A DNA stretch of 53,899 bases from RFPI01 sp964470195 (GTDB taxonomy: Bacteria; Pseudomonadota; Gammaproteobacteria; Burkholderiales; Methylophilaceae), in contig CAYYBG010000012.1 in NCBI GenBank assembly GCA_964470195.1, positions 1 to 53,899 on the forward strand. The letters are read 5' to 3'. The notes beneath the pieces are model-generated. The model was not told where the DNA came from, searched no databases, and saw nothing but the letters and a program-made list of their open reading frames with translations. Of this stretch, positions 45,073 through 52,290 are shown piece by piece. The translations under genes were made by a program, and so were the position numbers. Position 1 is the stretch's first letter. Every line of letters begins with the position of its first letter.

Positions 45073-45107
45073 AAGTCCGTTTTGTAAATCTTGATTTACA
45101 AAGACTT
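45073..45107. repeat. Long imperfect palindrome (stem-loop) downstream of recT
   Basis: AAGTC, CGT, TTTGTAAATC, TT, GATTTACAAA, GACTT: ten base pairs around a 2-base loop, then five more pairs after a 3-base bulge. It lies 65 bases beyond the recT stop (minus strand). AT-rich and without a T-run after a GC stem, so a protein-binding site or mRNA hairpin is as likely as a terminator. Confidence 0.65.
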
Positions 45108-45171
45108 AGGCCAGATAAGCAGAAATTACTTATTAAATAAACAGATTAGGCTCGCTAGCCATTTATCAAGT

Positions 45172-45834
45172 TCAGAAATAATTTATATTTAATTTCTGCT
45201 TAAGCAATGCTTTACGATTAGGTACACTTTGACTTGCGTACACCATCGCTGGCTTTTCCATCTTTGGCGGTGTCACCGTTATTTTCAATTCCGGCACACT
45301 AATCCCAAATGCCAGTCGTGCACACTGTTGTAGGGTTTTGTGTCGTAGCATCCGCCTGGGCATTTGATTCCATATCGGATGCTCGGTTTTGAGTTCTGCG
45401 TAGTATTCCCGCACAGTCATCGGTTGGATAAGATCTGCGCGATAGATGGAGCACTCCATCCAAATGGGAATGCCGTCTTCGGTCTCAGTAGCTTGGCTAA
45501 AGGTGAGCCCTTTAAAACTCGGTTCTCGATGGATCATGGCAATCCACCCATCAATCGGAATATAGACTTCATAACTTCCATCCAGATTGAGTTCCCAGTC
45601 AACCTGACCTAGTAGGGGGTTGAGCTTTAAGCGTAAAGCGGTTCTTAAGATCAAATTCAAGACCTCCTCGGGAACCACCGCTTCTTTAGTCCAGTGACTC
45701 AGTTCTTGGGAATTTATCCCCAGGACATTAGCCACCTCCGTCACCAATCTATCGAGAGCGGGTTCGCTGGGCGGGTTTGGTCGATCCCCATCCAAAAGAT
45801 CCTCGGGCAAATCCAGAATAGATACTTTTTTCAT
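45172..45834 (-). CDS. recT: RecT-family single-strand annealing protein
   Basis: 220 residues. NPLLGQVDWELNLDGSYEVY and PIDGWIAMIHREPSFKGLTF are the conserved core of RecT/Bet proteins. EYYAELKTEHPIW, MPRRMLRHKTLQQCARLAFG follow. The family pairs complementary single strands made by a partner exonuclease. Its start overlaps the YqaJ-like stop by ATGA, so both are made from one message. It is shorter than phage RecT (about 270), mainly at the C-terminal end, yet the core is complete. No capsid or other phage structural gene is near. Confidence 0.88.
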   Translation of the reverse strand: MKKVSILDLPEDLLDGDRPNPPSEPALDRLVTEVANVLGINSQELSHWTKEAVVPEEVLNLILRTALRLKLNPLLGQVDWELNLDGSYEVYIPIDGWIAMIHREPSFKGLTFSQATETEDGIPIWMECSIYRADLIQPMTVREYYAELKTEHPIWNQMPRRMLRHKTLQQCARLAFGISVPELKITVTPPKMEKPAMVYASQSVPNRKALLKQKLNINYF

Positions 45835-46850
45835 AAAGCCACCCCTTCTAATGCTTTTTCCTCAAGGGTTGGTTGATACGGTACTAGTTCCCCCGGTAAA
45901 TCCTTCACCACAAAGCGCCGACTATTGATGACTGGACTTTGATAAGCCTTGATGAGTTCAGGATGCTCTAGACCCAAGCGTTTGGTATCAATCCGATAAC
46001 TGGGTTTTGGAGTCTTCCAGGTAATGACGGGCTTACCCAGGTAAGTAAGCACTTCGGCATCGCCCATGCGTTCCATCAAGGCTTGCTTAATCGCGTCAAT
46101 TTGTTCCTCCTCCACCTGGGCCTGGGACTCCAAGGCTTTGAGCTTTCGAATGAGATCCAATACTTCTGAGGAGGCTTCTAGCGTTTTACCCGAACAACTT
46201 CTCTGAAAGAGCGCTTGGCAATCGGTAATGGATTGCGGTTTGGGTGGAATGTCCTTTTGTACATGCTCGGTCCAAAAGAAATTGGCCTTCTCAAACATCA
46301 GAGACTCTAGCTCTAAGTCTCGAGTAATCGTATAGACCCGCAGATCTGACCCTCCTAAGAGAACAGCAACATCGATCTCGGGAAGATTGGTAATACCTAA
46401 GTACCACAGGCATTGACAGAGGTAGGGTAGGGGAATCGCGTCCGTTCCTGGCTCACCCCAATCGCTTTGACTATAGTGATTGGCAGTCTTACATTCCAAG
46501 AGCTTCTTGGCATTCAGACCTCCGTCAGAATGAAAGAGGGGTAATTCTTTCTTCTCCAACACAAAGCGATCAATGTGCCCCACGCAAAAGGAATACTTAG
46601 AATGAATAAGACCCTGGGGATACTCCACCACATGCTCTCCTGTGAGTAAGGCATATTCATTCGCAATAAAGGACTCGGCAAACGAACCAAAACGCAAGGC
46701 AAAACTATCTTTGATATCTACTTTCTTGCCTGTCTTCTCTAGCCAAACGTCCATCGCCGAGCGGTACATCGAGACCCCGAGAATTGCGCCAATATCGCTA
46801 CCACCTAGGAAAGCAGCACGATTGTGTGTAAAATCTTGATTATTAAGCAA
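45831..46850 (-). CDS. YqaJ-type viral recombinase (exonuclease)
   Basis: 339 residues, start TTG 46850 with GGAG seven bases ahead. FLGGSDIGAILGVSMYRSAM is the YqaJ N-terminal motif. RFGSFAESFIANEY gives the first Glu, CVGHIDRFVL the catalytic Asp of a PD-(D/E)xK nuclease, and LLECKTANHY the ExK motif; PLPYLCQCLWYLGI holds the conserved Gln-containing helix. It would resect double-stranded ends to feed RecT. Divergent from an XRE regulator across a palindromic 71-base gap. Confidence 0.9.
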   Translation of the reverse strand: MLNNQDFTHNRAAFLGGSDIGAILGVSMYRSAMDVWLEKTGKKVDIKDSFALRFGSFAESFIANEYALLTGEHVVEYPQGLIHSKYSFCVGHIDRFVLEKKELPLFHSDGGLNAKKLLECKTANHYSQSDWGEPGTDAIPLPYLCQCLWYLGITNLPEIDVAVLLGGSDLRVYTITRDLELESLMFEKANFFWTEHVQKDIPPKPQSITDCQALFQRSCSGKTLEASSEVLDLIRKLKALESQAQVEEEQIDAIKQALMERMGDAEVLTYLGKPVITWKTPKPSYRIDTKRLGLEHPELIKAYQSPVINSRRFVVKDLPGELVPYQPTLEEKALEGVAL

Positions 46851-46870
46851 TTTTTATCTCCAATTAAGTA

Positions 46871-46898
46871 ACTTAGTTTTAAATAAATATAACTAAGT
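46871..46898. promoter_or_regulatory. Inverted repeat in the divergent yqaJ/XRE promoter region
   Basis: ACTTAGTT (46871-46878) and AACTAAGT (46891-46898), perfect 8-bp arms 12 bases apart, in an AT-rich gap of 71 bases. Likely operator half-sites for the adjacent XRE protein, covering both divergent promoters. Confidence 0.6.
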
Positions 46899-46921
46899 AC
46901 TCATTTTAGGGTATTTTATTT

Positions 46922-47155
46922 TTGATTACAAGTGGTCAAATTAAAGCTGGGCGAGCCCTTGTCGGGTGGACAGCTAGGGAGCTTGCCGCTAAAGCGGATA
47001 TTGGTTTTTCAACGCTGATCAGACTTGAATCAGAGAATGGTGTTCCCTCCAGCAATGTGAGAACCCTCGAGGCAATTAAAAAAGCTTTTGAGGATGCTGG
47101 AATTGAATTCATTGGCACCCCTGAATCTGGAGCAGGGGTGCGGTGGAGGTCGTAA
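46922..47155 (+). CDS. XRE-family small HTH regulator
   Basis: 77 residues, start TTG 46922. MITSGQIKAGRALVGWTARE, LAAKADIGFSTLIRLESENG form a compact helix-turn-helix; LEAIKKAFEDAGIEFIG is the usual end of this group of Cro/C1-type proteins. It is divergent from yqaJ-recT and probably represses that pair by binding the palindrome between them. Its stop overlaps the next start by one base (TAATG). Confidence 0.87.
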   Translation: MITSGQIKAGRALVGWTARELAAKADIGFSTLIRLESENGVPSSNVRTLEAIKKAFEDAGIEFIGTPESGAGVRWRS

Positions 47156-47607
47156 TGTCTTACATTTTGCGACAGGAGGTTCGAGATGCGCTCAAACGCC
47201 ATCAGTTTCCAAAAGATTCGCAAAAGGTTTGCGAATCCATGATTGTGAGAGCTATTCGTCAAGCTCGCATCTATCGCAAGAAAAGGCCCAAGACCTATTG
47301 GTGTCCAATCACCAATCATTACGTTCCGTATCGGGTCAGATCGCGCGGCCGCTCTCGTGATGAGCTTCGTATTCGAATGCTCCTCATGCACGCCGTGTTT
47401 CGAGCGTGGCGCAAAGCTTTTATGGTCGACCCGGTTATTAATAACCGCGGTAATGATCCAAGGCCCTTTACCTTATTTGCTCAAGATATTTTTGTGATCG
47501 AACCGATGGAAAATCTGGAAGACAACCTTGAACATTATCGTTCTTATATCCGTAGGTTATTAAGAATTTATCAAAGGCGTAATTCTGTAATAAGTACCCT
47601 TATTTGA
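47155..47607 (+). CDS. Hypothetical basic protein
   Basis: 150 residues from ATG 47155, with GGAGG nine bases ahead. Not recognised. Arg-rich and basic (RKKRPKTYW, RVRSRGRSRDELRIR, RRLLRIYQRR), with a Cys at CPITNHYVPY. Predominantly helical, no signal peptide. Coupled to the XRE gene by a TAATG overlap, so it belongs to the recombination module; a nucleic-acid-binding role is only a guess from charge. Confidence 0.7.
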   Translation: MSYILRQEVRDALKRHQFPKDSQKVCESMIVRAIRQARIYRKKRPKTYWCPITNHYVPYRVRSRGRSRDELRIRMLLMHAVFRAWRKAFMVDPVINNRGNDPRPFTLFAQDIFVIEPMENLEDNLEHYRSYIRRLLRIYQRRNSVISTLI

Positions 47608-47672
47608 TACGTGTAGTTATTAAGTTTGCTTTCCTAAGATGAGCTTCTGTTTAATCACTTACAGGAGTTCAT

Positions 47673-48560
47673 ATGAAAATCAATATCCTTGGCCGCACCG
47701 GTCCCCGCAGTATCAAAGGCAAAGCCAATTCGGCGATGAATGCCATCAAGCATGGTGGATTTTCCCCGCGCCCTCTGTTGCATTTTGAGGATGCGGCAGA
47801 GCGCAAGCGTCTTGAACGTCACATTTATCGCGATATAAAGCCAAAAGATGCCATCGAAGAAACCCTTGCCGACCAAATGATCCAGGGCCTTTGGGTCATG
47901 GAGCGTTTAAAGTTGCGTTTGGGTTTGCGTCAAGAAAGTATTTTTCAACAGCTCACTCCCGGCGCGGTCGCTCAGATGCTTGATATTCCAGAACCCTATC
48001 GCTCACATGCCCCTCAGTTCTTAAAAGAGCCCAATACGCGATTTCCAAAAAAGGAAGTCAAAATCGCGGCAAAACGATTTCAAGATTATGGGCACCTATG
48101 CAAAAACTCTAAAGGAGTTGCAAATTATCAAATGGTTTTTGGCGCATATCAGGATTTATTTATTGGCTTGGATCAATACTTGGGCAATCGCTTTAATGTG
48201 CCAATCCTAGCCTCAACCAATAATGGCTTGTCGCTTGCATGGCAGCAACACACTAAAAAGCTAGAAGAGGTTCTCGAAGAGTATGCATCCTATCTCTATT
48301 ACTTGATTCATTTTGATCTCTTACGTCCGCAGATTCGAGTATGGATGTCTACATGGTTTTTCTTACAACGGCGCGATCAACGCGAATCGGATTTTCAAGA
48401 TGAACTCATTATTAAAGAACATAACCGATATCAGGCTACTCTTAATCAGTTGCTGAAATATCGCAAAGCGCGGTTGGATAGCACCTTGACGCAAGAACCT
48501 GATAGCCAAGATGAGCAGCGAAACGAAATACCAAATTCGGATTCAAAATCAGTAACTTAA
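47673..48560 (+). CDS. Hypothetical protein with GPRSxKGKxxSxxNAIKHG motif
   Basis: 295 residues from ATG 47673, with AGGAG six bases before it. The N terminus TGPRSIKGKANSAMNAIKHG matches a widespread motif (TGP-T-GK--S--NA-KHG) of small proteins common in mobile elements, often annotated as hypothetical; I do not assign a function. The remainder is helical and polar (KRLERHIYRDIKPKDAIEE, KLEEVLEEYASYLYYLIHF). Located between the recombination module and wecA-like gene. Confidence 0.75.
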   Translation: MKINILGRTGPRSIKGKANSAMNAIKHGGFSPRPLLHFEDAAERKRLERHIYRDIKPKDAIEETLADQMIQGLWVMERLKLRLGLRQESIFQQLTPGAVAQMLDIPEPYRSHAPQFLKEPNTRFPKKEVKIAAKRFQDYGHLCKNSKGVANYQMVFGAYQDLFIGLDQYLGNRFNVPILASTNNGLSLAWQQHTKKLEEVLEEYASYLYYLIHFDLLRPQIRVWMSTWFFLQRRDQRESDFQDELIIKEHNRYQATLNQLLKYRKARLDSTLTQEPDSQDEQRNEIPNSDSKSVT

Positions 48561-48622
48561 CAAAAAATGGTGCTATGTAGTTTTAGCACAACCGATCTTT
48601 AACAATCAGAACATAGGCATTC

Positions 48623-48646
48623 CCCCTTGGTAATCCTGCCAAGGGG
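48623..48646. repeat. Stem-loop with repeated CTTGGTAATCC
   Basis: CCCCTTGG, TAATCCTG, CCAAGGGG forms an 8-bp stem. CTTGGTAATCC occurs at 48627-48637 and again at 48652-48662. It lies between the convergent ends of the hypothetical gene and the wecA-like gene and may serve as a transcription stop for either, though no T-run follows. Confidence 0.5.
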
Positions 48647-48679
48647 CGTGTCTTGGTAATCCACCTCAGACACGGCTAA

Positions 48680-49789
48680 TTAGTTCAATTTATCTATTTC
48701 GGGGGGGGGGCGATTGATCCACCCCGGTGTTTGAAAGCGCACCATTTTGCGATAGAGGTAGATATAGAGAAGAACAAAGCCTATGGCCGCAATCATGAGG
48801 GCCGTGCTTGAGTCCCATAACAGCACAGCCGGGACTACCCCGATACTCGACAGTACCCACAGGTAGGGGGAGGTCTTGGCATTTCGCAAGTAGTGATGGG
48901 GTTTGCCATCACCATGGTGCATCCAGCGCATCACCCGGCGGTAGATGAGGGAGTGAAAGTGCGCGCCATCGGGGAGGCCCACGCTTTTACCTTGATGGAC
49001 TGTGCGACGCCACATGGTAAAAAGCGTTTCAAAGATCGGATAGGCATTGACCATGAGTGCAAACCAGGGTGATACCGCGGCATGGCGCACCACGAGCAAA
49101 ATGCAGAGGCAGGCAATTAAAAAGCCAATCAGGTAAGCACCGCTATCGCCCAAAAAGATGAGGCCGCGCGGGTAGTTCCACAAAAAAAACCCGGTAATTG
49201 CGGCAATTGCCAATAGCGCCGTGGTGGTGATGAGCGCATCGCCCACCTGCAGACCCACATAAGCGATGGCGCACAAACTAATAATACCCACCATGCTCGC
49301 TAGTCCATTAAAGCCATCGATGATGTTGTATGCGTTTGACACCCCAGCGATTGCAAAGCTTAAAAACAGAAGTGCTAGCCAGGGATTTTGTAAGAGGGTA
49401 TCAAGGTAAAAAACATCCAAGCGAATCGCATCGATTTCAAAAAGCAGTACAAAAATGATGCCCGAGAGAAAAGCGCTTAGAAGGCGCCACTTGATCCCAA
49501 CGGTTTTGGTAAGGTCTTCGGCAAGACCGCCCACAAACACAGGCACGCTGGCGAGCAGTATATAAAAGCACGCACTCGCCAATGGACTACTCGCAAGAAC
49601 CAGCCCTCCTAGGCCAATTTGCATTCCTATAAAAATAGCGATGCCTCCAATCCGGGGAATGCTAGTTTGATGAAACTTTTGAGGGCCGCTTAGATCATGG
49701 TCGCCACTAAAGCGCAGGTGCCAGCCCCGAAAGTAGACTAAAAGAGCGCAGACGAGAAGACTGGCAACAAAGGAAGCTAAAACAGACAT
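48680..49789 (-). CDS. wecA: WecA/MraY-type undecaprenyl-phosphate GlcNAc-1-phosphate transferase
   Basis: 369 residues with about ten to eleven membrane helices. Signatures are KFHQTSIPRIGGIAIFIG, GLAEDLTKTVGIKWRL, NAYNIIDGFNGLASMVG and IFLGDSGAYLIGFLIACL, the acidic motifs that bind Mg and UDP-sugar in PF00953, plus the loop DGAHFHSLIYRR. It would start the second glycan by putting HexNAc-1-P on undecaprenyl phosphate. It is an ortholog candidate of WbpL/WecA; which sugar (GlcNAc or FucNAc) is unknown. A C10 tract near its 3' end encodes Arg-Pro-Pro-Pro. Confidence 0.9.
   Translation of the reverse strand: MSVLASFVASLLVCALLVYFRGWHLRFSGDHDLSGPQKFHQTSIPRIGGIAIFIGMQIGLGGLVLASSPLASACFYILLASVPVFVGGLAEDLTKTVGIKWRLLSAFLSGIIFVLLFEIDAIRLDVFYLDTLLQNPWLALLFLSFAIAGVSNAYNIIDGFNGLASMVGIISLCAIAYVGLQVGDALITTTALLAIAAITGFFLWNYPRGLIFLGDSGAYLIGFLIACLCILLVVRHAAVSPWFALMVNAYPIFETLFTMWRRTVHQGKSVGLPDGAHFHSLIYRRVMRWMHHGDGKPHHYLRNAKTSPYLWVLSSIGVVPAVLLWDSSTALMIAAIGFVLLYIYLYRKMVRFQTPGWINRPPPEIDKLN
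48701..48710 (-). repeat. Homopolymer tract (ten G on plus, ten C in coding strand) in wecA
   Basis: Ten G in a row at 48701-48710, encoding Pro residues eight to ten codons before the stop. Length change would alter only the extreme C terminus. Reads in this tract may also be error-prone. Confidence 0.85.
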
Positions 49790-50511
49790 GCGATTATTAT
49801 AAAACTTAGAATCGCTTCGCGGGTTAACTACTTGGGTGGTGGTTTGGGTATCGATCTTGGTTCTGGTTCAGGTGAGTAATCAATCAACGATTGAATCGAC
49901 ACGGAGTATTTGCTGCTTTTGATGTGTTTTGGATCGTAAATGCAGTGCTTATGAAGCAAATCCCCAGCCTGCCCCAGCGGCACTTACTAACGCACGATTT
50001 CCATGGCGAGTTCTGCTGTCGTGTACATGGCCATTTCGCGCCGCTAGATCGCGGCTCTTAGAACAGTCAAGACCGTAAAGTTCATATCGCGCACCACATA
50101 GATATGGCGCTCGGCCATGACGCTTACCCCTTCGTGGTGATAGACATCAAAGCCCACAGGTTATTAAGCGCAAAGGTAAGGCGGTCATTGGCGGGTGATG
50201 GGATGCGCCGCAATATGATTGCTGACCTCATTACGCTTGATCTCCAGGATTGCATTAGCCAAGGTGAAATGATGCTCATTCATTGCTAGCGTAATTCGGA
50301 ATAGGACTGGCCACGAATGAGGATGGTCTCATATGGCACGAAGGCCTTCATTTAGAGTTGTAGGCCGTAGCCACTCATCACGTATCCCAATAAGCTGCTT
50401 ACGATAAAATATCTTATAAGTTTTAAAAGCGTCTGGGGATGCAAGCGGGCAATCGATTGGGGCATAAGGGGTCGATGCTTGGTATGAACTAACTTTAATA
50501 TAGGGTGGCAG
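49790..50511 (-). pseudogene. Decayed region, unidentified
   Basis: No intact gene. The minus strand gives protein-like blocks interrupted by stops and frame changes: VPYETILIRGQSYSELR (about 50340), MNEHHFTLANAILEIKRNE (about 50283), GFDVYHHEGVSVMAERHIYV (about 50155). I do not recognise the family. A plus-strand frame of 61 codons at 50104 looks like noise. Confidence 0.45.
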
Positions 50512-51324
50512 ATGAAAGGTTATCTTTGGTGGGTACTGATCGTTGGTGTGGTCCACTATGGCGCAATCGCATCTTTTGCCCAAGCACCCAAAGATATTGC
50601 GGCTAATTTTGAGTATGAGTTAAAACTTAGCGTGGACGCGAGTAAGCGCGCGTCGTATCTCAAAAAAATGAACGAGCAACCGAGCCCCTATGAGAGGGTC
50701 TTTACCGTCCTCTCGGGCAGTGTACAGGTGGCGAACGTGGTCGATCAGGTGAAATTCACGGGCGGCACCTATCAAATCACCTCCGTAGGTAATCTGATTG
50801 CGGGGATGTCCACGGCTCTGGGTGGTCAGCGCCTGGTGCGCGAATCGCAAGGCAGTGTAAGCCCCACGGGTTTAGTTTCGAACGTCTATCAAGAAAAACG
50901 CGGTAACACGGATCTTCTCATTAGTCGCTATGAACCCCCTAAAAAAACCATCACCTTTTTCAAGGGCTCGTTTCGCAGTCCCACCGGTAGTGCTCCTTTG
51001 GAAGGATCCTTAATTGATTTAGTGAGTGTGGGTTATCAATTTATCGACCGACCGCTACCGACAAAACCGGTGACCTATCAGGTAAGCGATGCCCGCTCCA
51101 TAAAGCGCTACACCTTAGTGCCCGCCGAGGTCTGGGAGTTTCCGATCGATGGAAAAAAAATCAAGGCCCAGCGCTTTTATAAATCTACTTCTAAAGACGA
51201 TACCGCGACTTTTGAGATTTGGTTTTCGCAAGGCCGCAATCTCCCAATTCGCTCGGTGATTGGCTTATCGGATCAGTATGGCGCCACGATTCAGGTGGAT
51301 CTTAAAAAGATGCCAGCGCTTTAG
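50512..51324 (+). CDS. DUF3108-like periplasmic protein
   Basis: 270 residues. A signal peptide spans about 1-25 (hydrophobic core WWVLIVGVVHYGAIAS, cut after SFA). The rest is beta-rich: VFTVLSGSVQVANVVDQVKF, LVRESQGSVSPTGLVSNVYQ, PVTYQVSDARSIKRYT and LPIRSVIGLSDQYGATIQ-VDL. This resembles the DUF3108 family of periplasmic proteins seen in betaproteobacteria, role unknown. The DNA is back to the balanced composition of the host chromosome. Confidence 0.75.
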   Translation: MKGYLWWVLIVGVVHYGAIASFAQAPKDIAANFEYELKLSVDASKRASYLKKMNEQPSPYERVFTVLSGSVQVANVVDQVKFTGGTYQITSVGNLIAGMSTALGGQRLVRESQGSVSPTGLVSNVYQEKRGNTDLLISRYEPPKKTITFFKGSFRSPTGSAPLEGSLIDLVSVGYQFIDRPLPTKPVTYQVSDARSIKRYTLVPAEVWEFPIDGKKIKAQRFYKSTSKDDTATFEIWFSQGRNLPIRSVIGLSDQYGATIQVDLKKMPAL

Positions 51325-51356
51325 GATAGGGCTCGCTAGGTAGACAATAAATAGCC

Positions 51357-51590
51357 ATGGATCATCGCGCTCTTCGAGTTCTCATTGCGGTCTTACTGAT
51401 TTTCTTTGTGGTGGTGACCCTCGCGTTTCAAAGCATCTGCGCACCTGATAAAAATCCAGTCTCTTCTGCGGTGAGTTCCTACGTGGACAAAACCTTTAGT
51501 GAGCCCACACCCCAACGGACTGACCCCTTAAGCTACGACGGGATTAAAAAAGTGATCATTCGCTGGGTATCGAAATATTGTCAATCGTAG
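51357..51590 (+). CDS. Small membrane-anchored hypothetical protein
   Basis: 77 residues. N-terminal helix ALRVLIAVLLIFFVVVTLAF (about 5-24), then a Cys (SICAP) and a soluble tail ending IRWVSKYCQS. Starts at ATG 51357, 32 bases after the preceding gene. No homolog known to me; the tail has a second Cys near its end, so a disulfide is possible. Confidence 0.6.
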   Translation: MDHRALRVLIAVLLIFFVVVTLAFQSICAPDKNPVSSAVSSYVDKTFSEPTPQRTDPLSYDGIKKVIIRWVSKYCQS

Positions 51591-52290
51591 GCACTGTGCT
51601 TGCGATCCATGGATAGCTCCAGTGAGGCCATCGCTTTAATGCCACATCAAATGAGCGTTCAGACTAGTAAAATTTTTCATCATTTCATTTGATGATTAGC
51701 CTTTCGTAAAAATTTCTTGAAGTGAGCGAATTGTTTTATTCAAAAGCAGCCCCAAAAGAGTTTGCGTACGCCCCGCGCTGATTGATCAACTCCAGTTGGA
51801 TTTGACGTTTAATCTGAGTGGGGTTAGGGGGACGGGAGGAAGGGAGGAAGAGAAGCAAAGAGGCAAAAAGGCAAAGAGGAGTGCCCATACAAGTGTGAGT
51901 AGAGATATAGCGAGTAAGTCTAAGACTTCTAATCGAAGTGCGACTGCGATGAACCCTTGTCCTATGAAAACGAGACCCGCGGCACTTGTGGGTGCGCAGA
52001 ATGTTATCAGAACATCATTAGTACGTTATTAGTGCGCCATTCGAGCGGTATTGGTGAGCATTCAAATAATCCTGTGTTGAGCATTACGACAATTGATTGC
52101 CAAGAACTCACAAAGGTGTATGGTTTGATGACAGTGAAGTAGCCTATGCGATTGGGTAACTCTAATTGGCAAAGTAGGCTCTAAGACCTTATGGGTCCAA
52201 TTTCGTGATTACTGCTTAATTCATATAAACTGCACGTTGTGAGATGAATTGATCATATAAAACAATGAATTAAAGTAGTATCGAATCCTA
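51591..52290. other. 700-bp gene-poor region upstream of the autotransporter
   Basis: No convincing coding gene. Purine-rich sequence at 51826-51900 contains a G-quadruplex motif (separate entry). Two short open frames (51796-52032 and 51957-52142) have no recognisable domain and no clear ribosome site; one gives CAECYQNIISTLLVRH, another a basic peptide. The promoter of the autotransporter should lie in the last 100 bases. Confidence 0.5.
51820..51844 (+). other. G-quadruplex-forming motif
   Basis: GGGG, TTA, GGGGG, AC, GGG, AGGAA, GGG fits the G3+N1-7 rule on the plus strand, followed by a homopurine stretch to about 51890. About 450 bases upstream of the autotransporter start. Confidence 0.7.

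Noticed and set aside
44971..45107. CRISPR array
   Set aside because: Only two abutting 19-mers, no spacers, no cas genes.
45831..48560. Complete prophage
   Set aside because: Only recombination genes, a regulator and two orphans; no integrase, terminase large subunit, capsid or tail genes visible.
51957..52142. Small gene of 61 codons
   Set aside because: No ribosome site, no domain, located in a composition-odd gap; cannot be supported.
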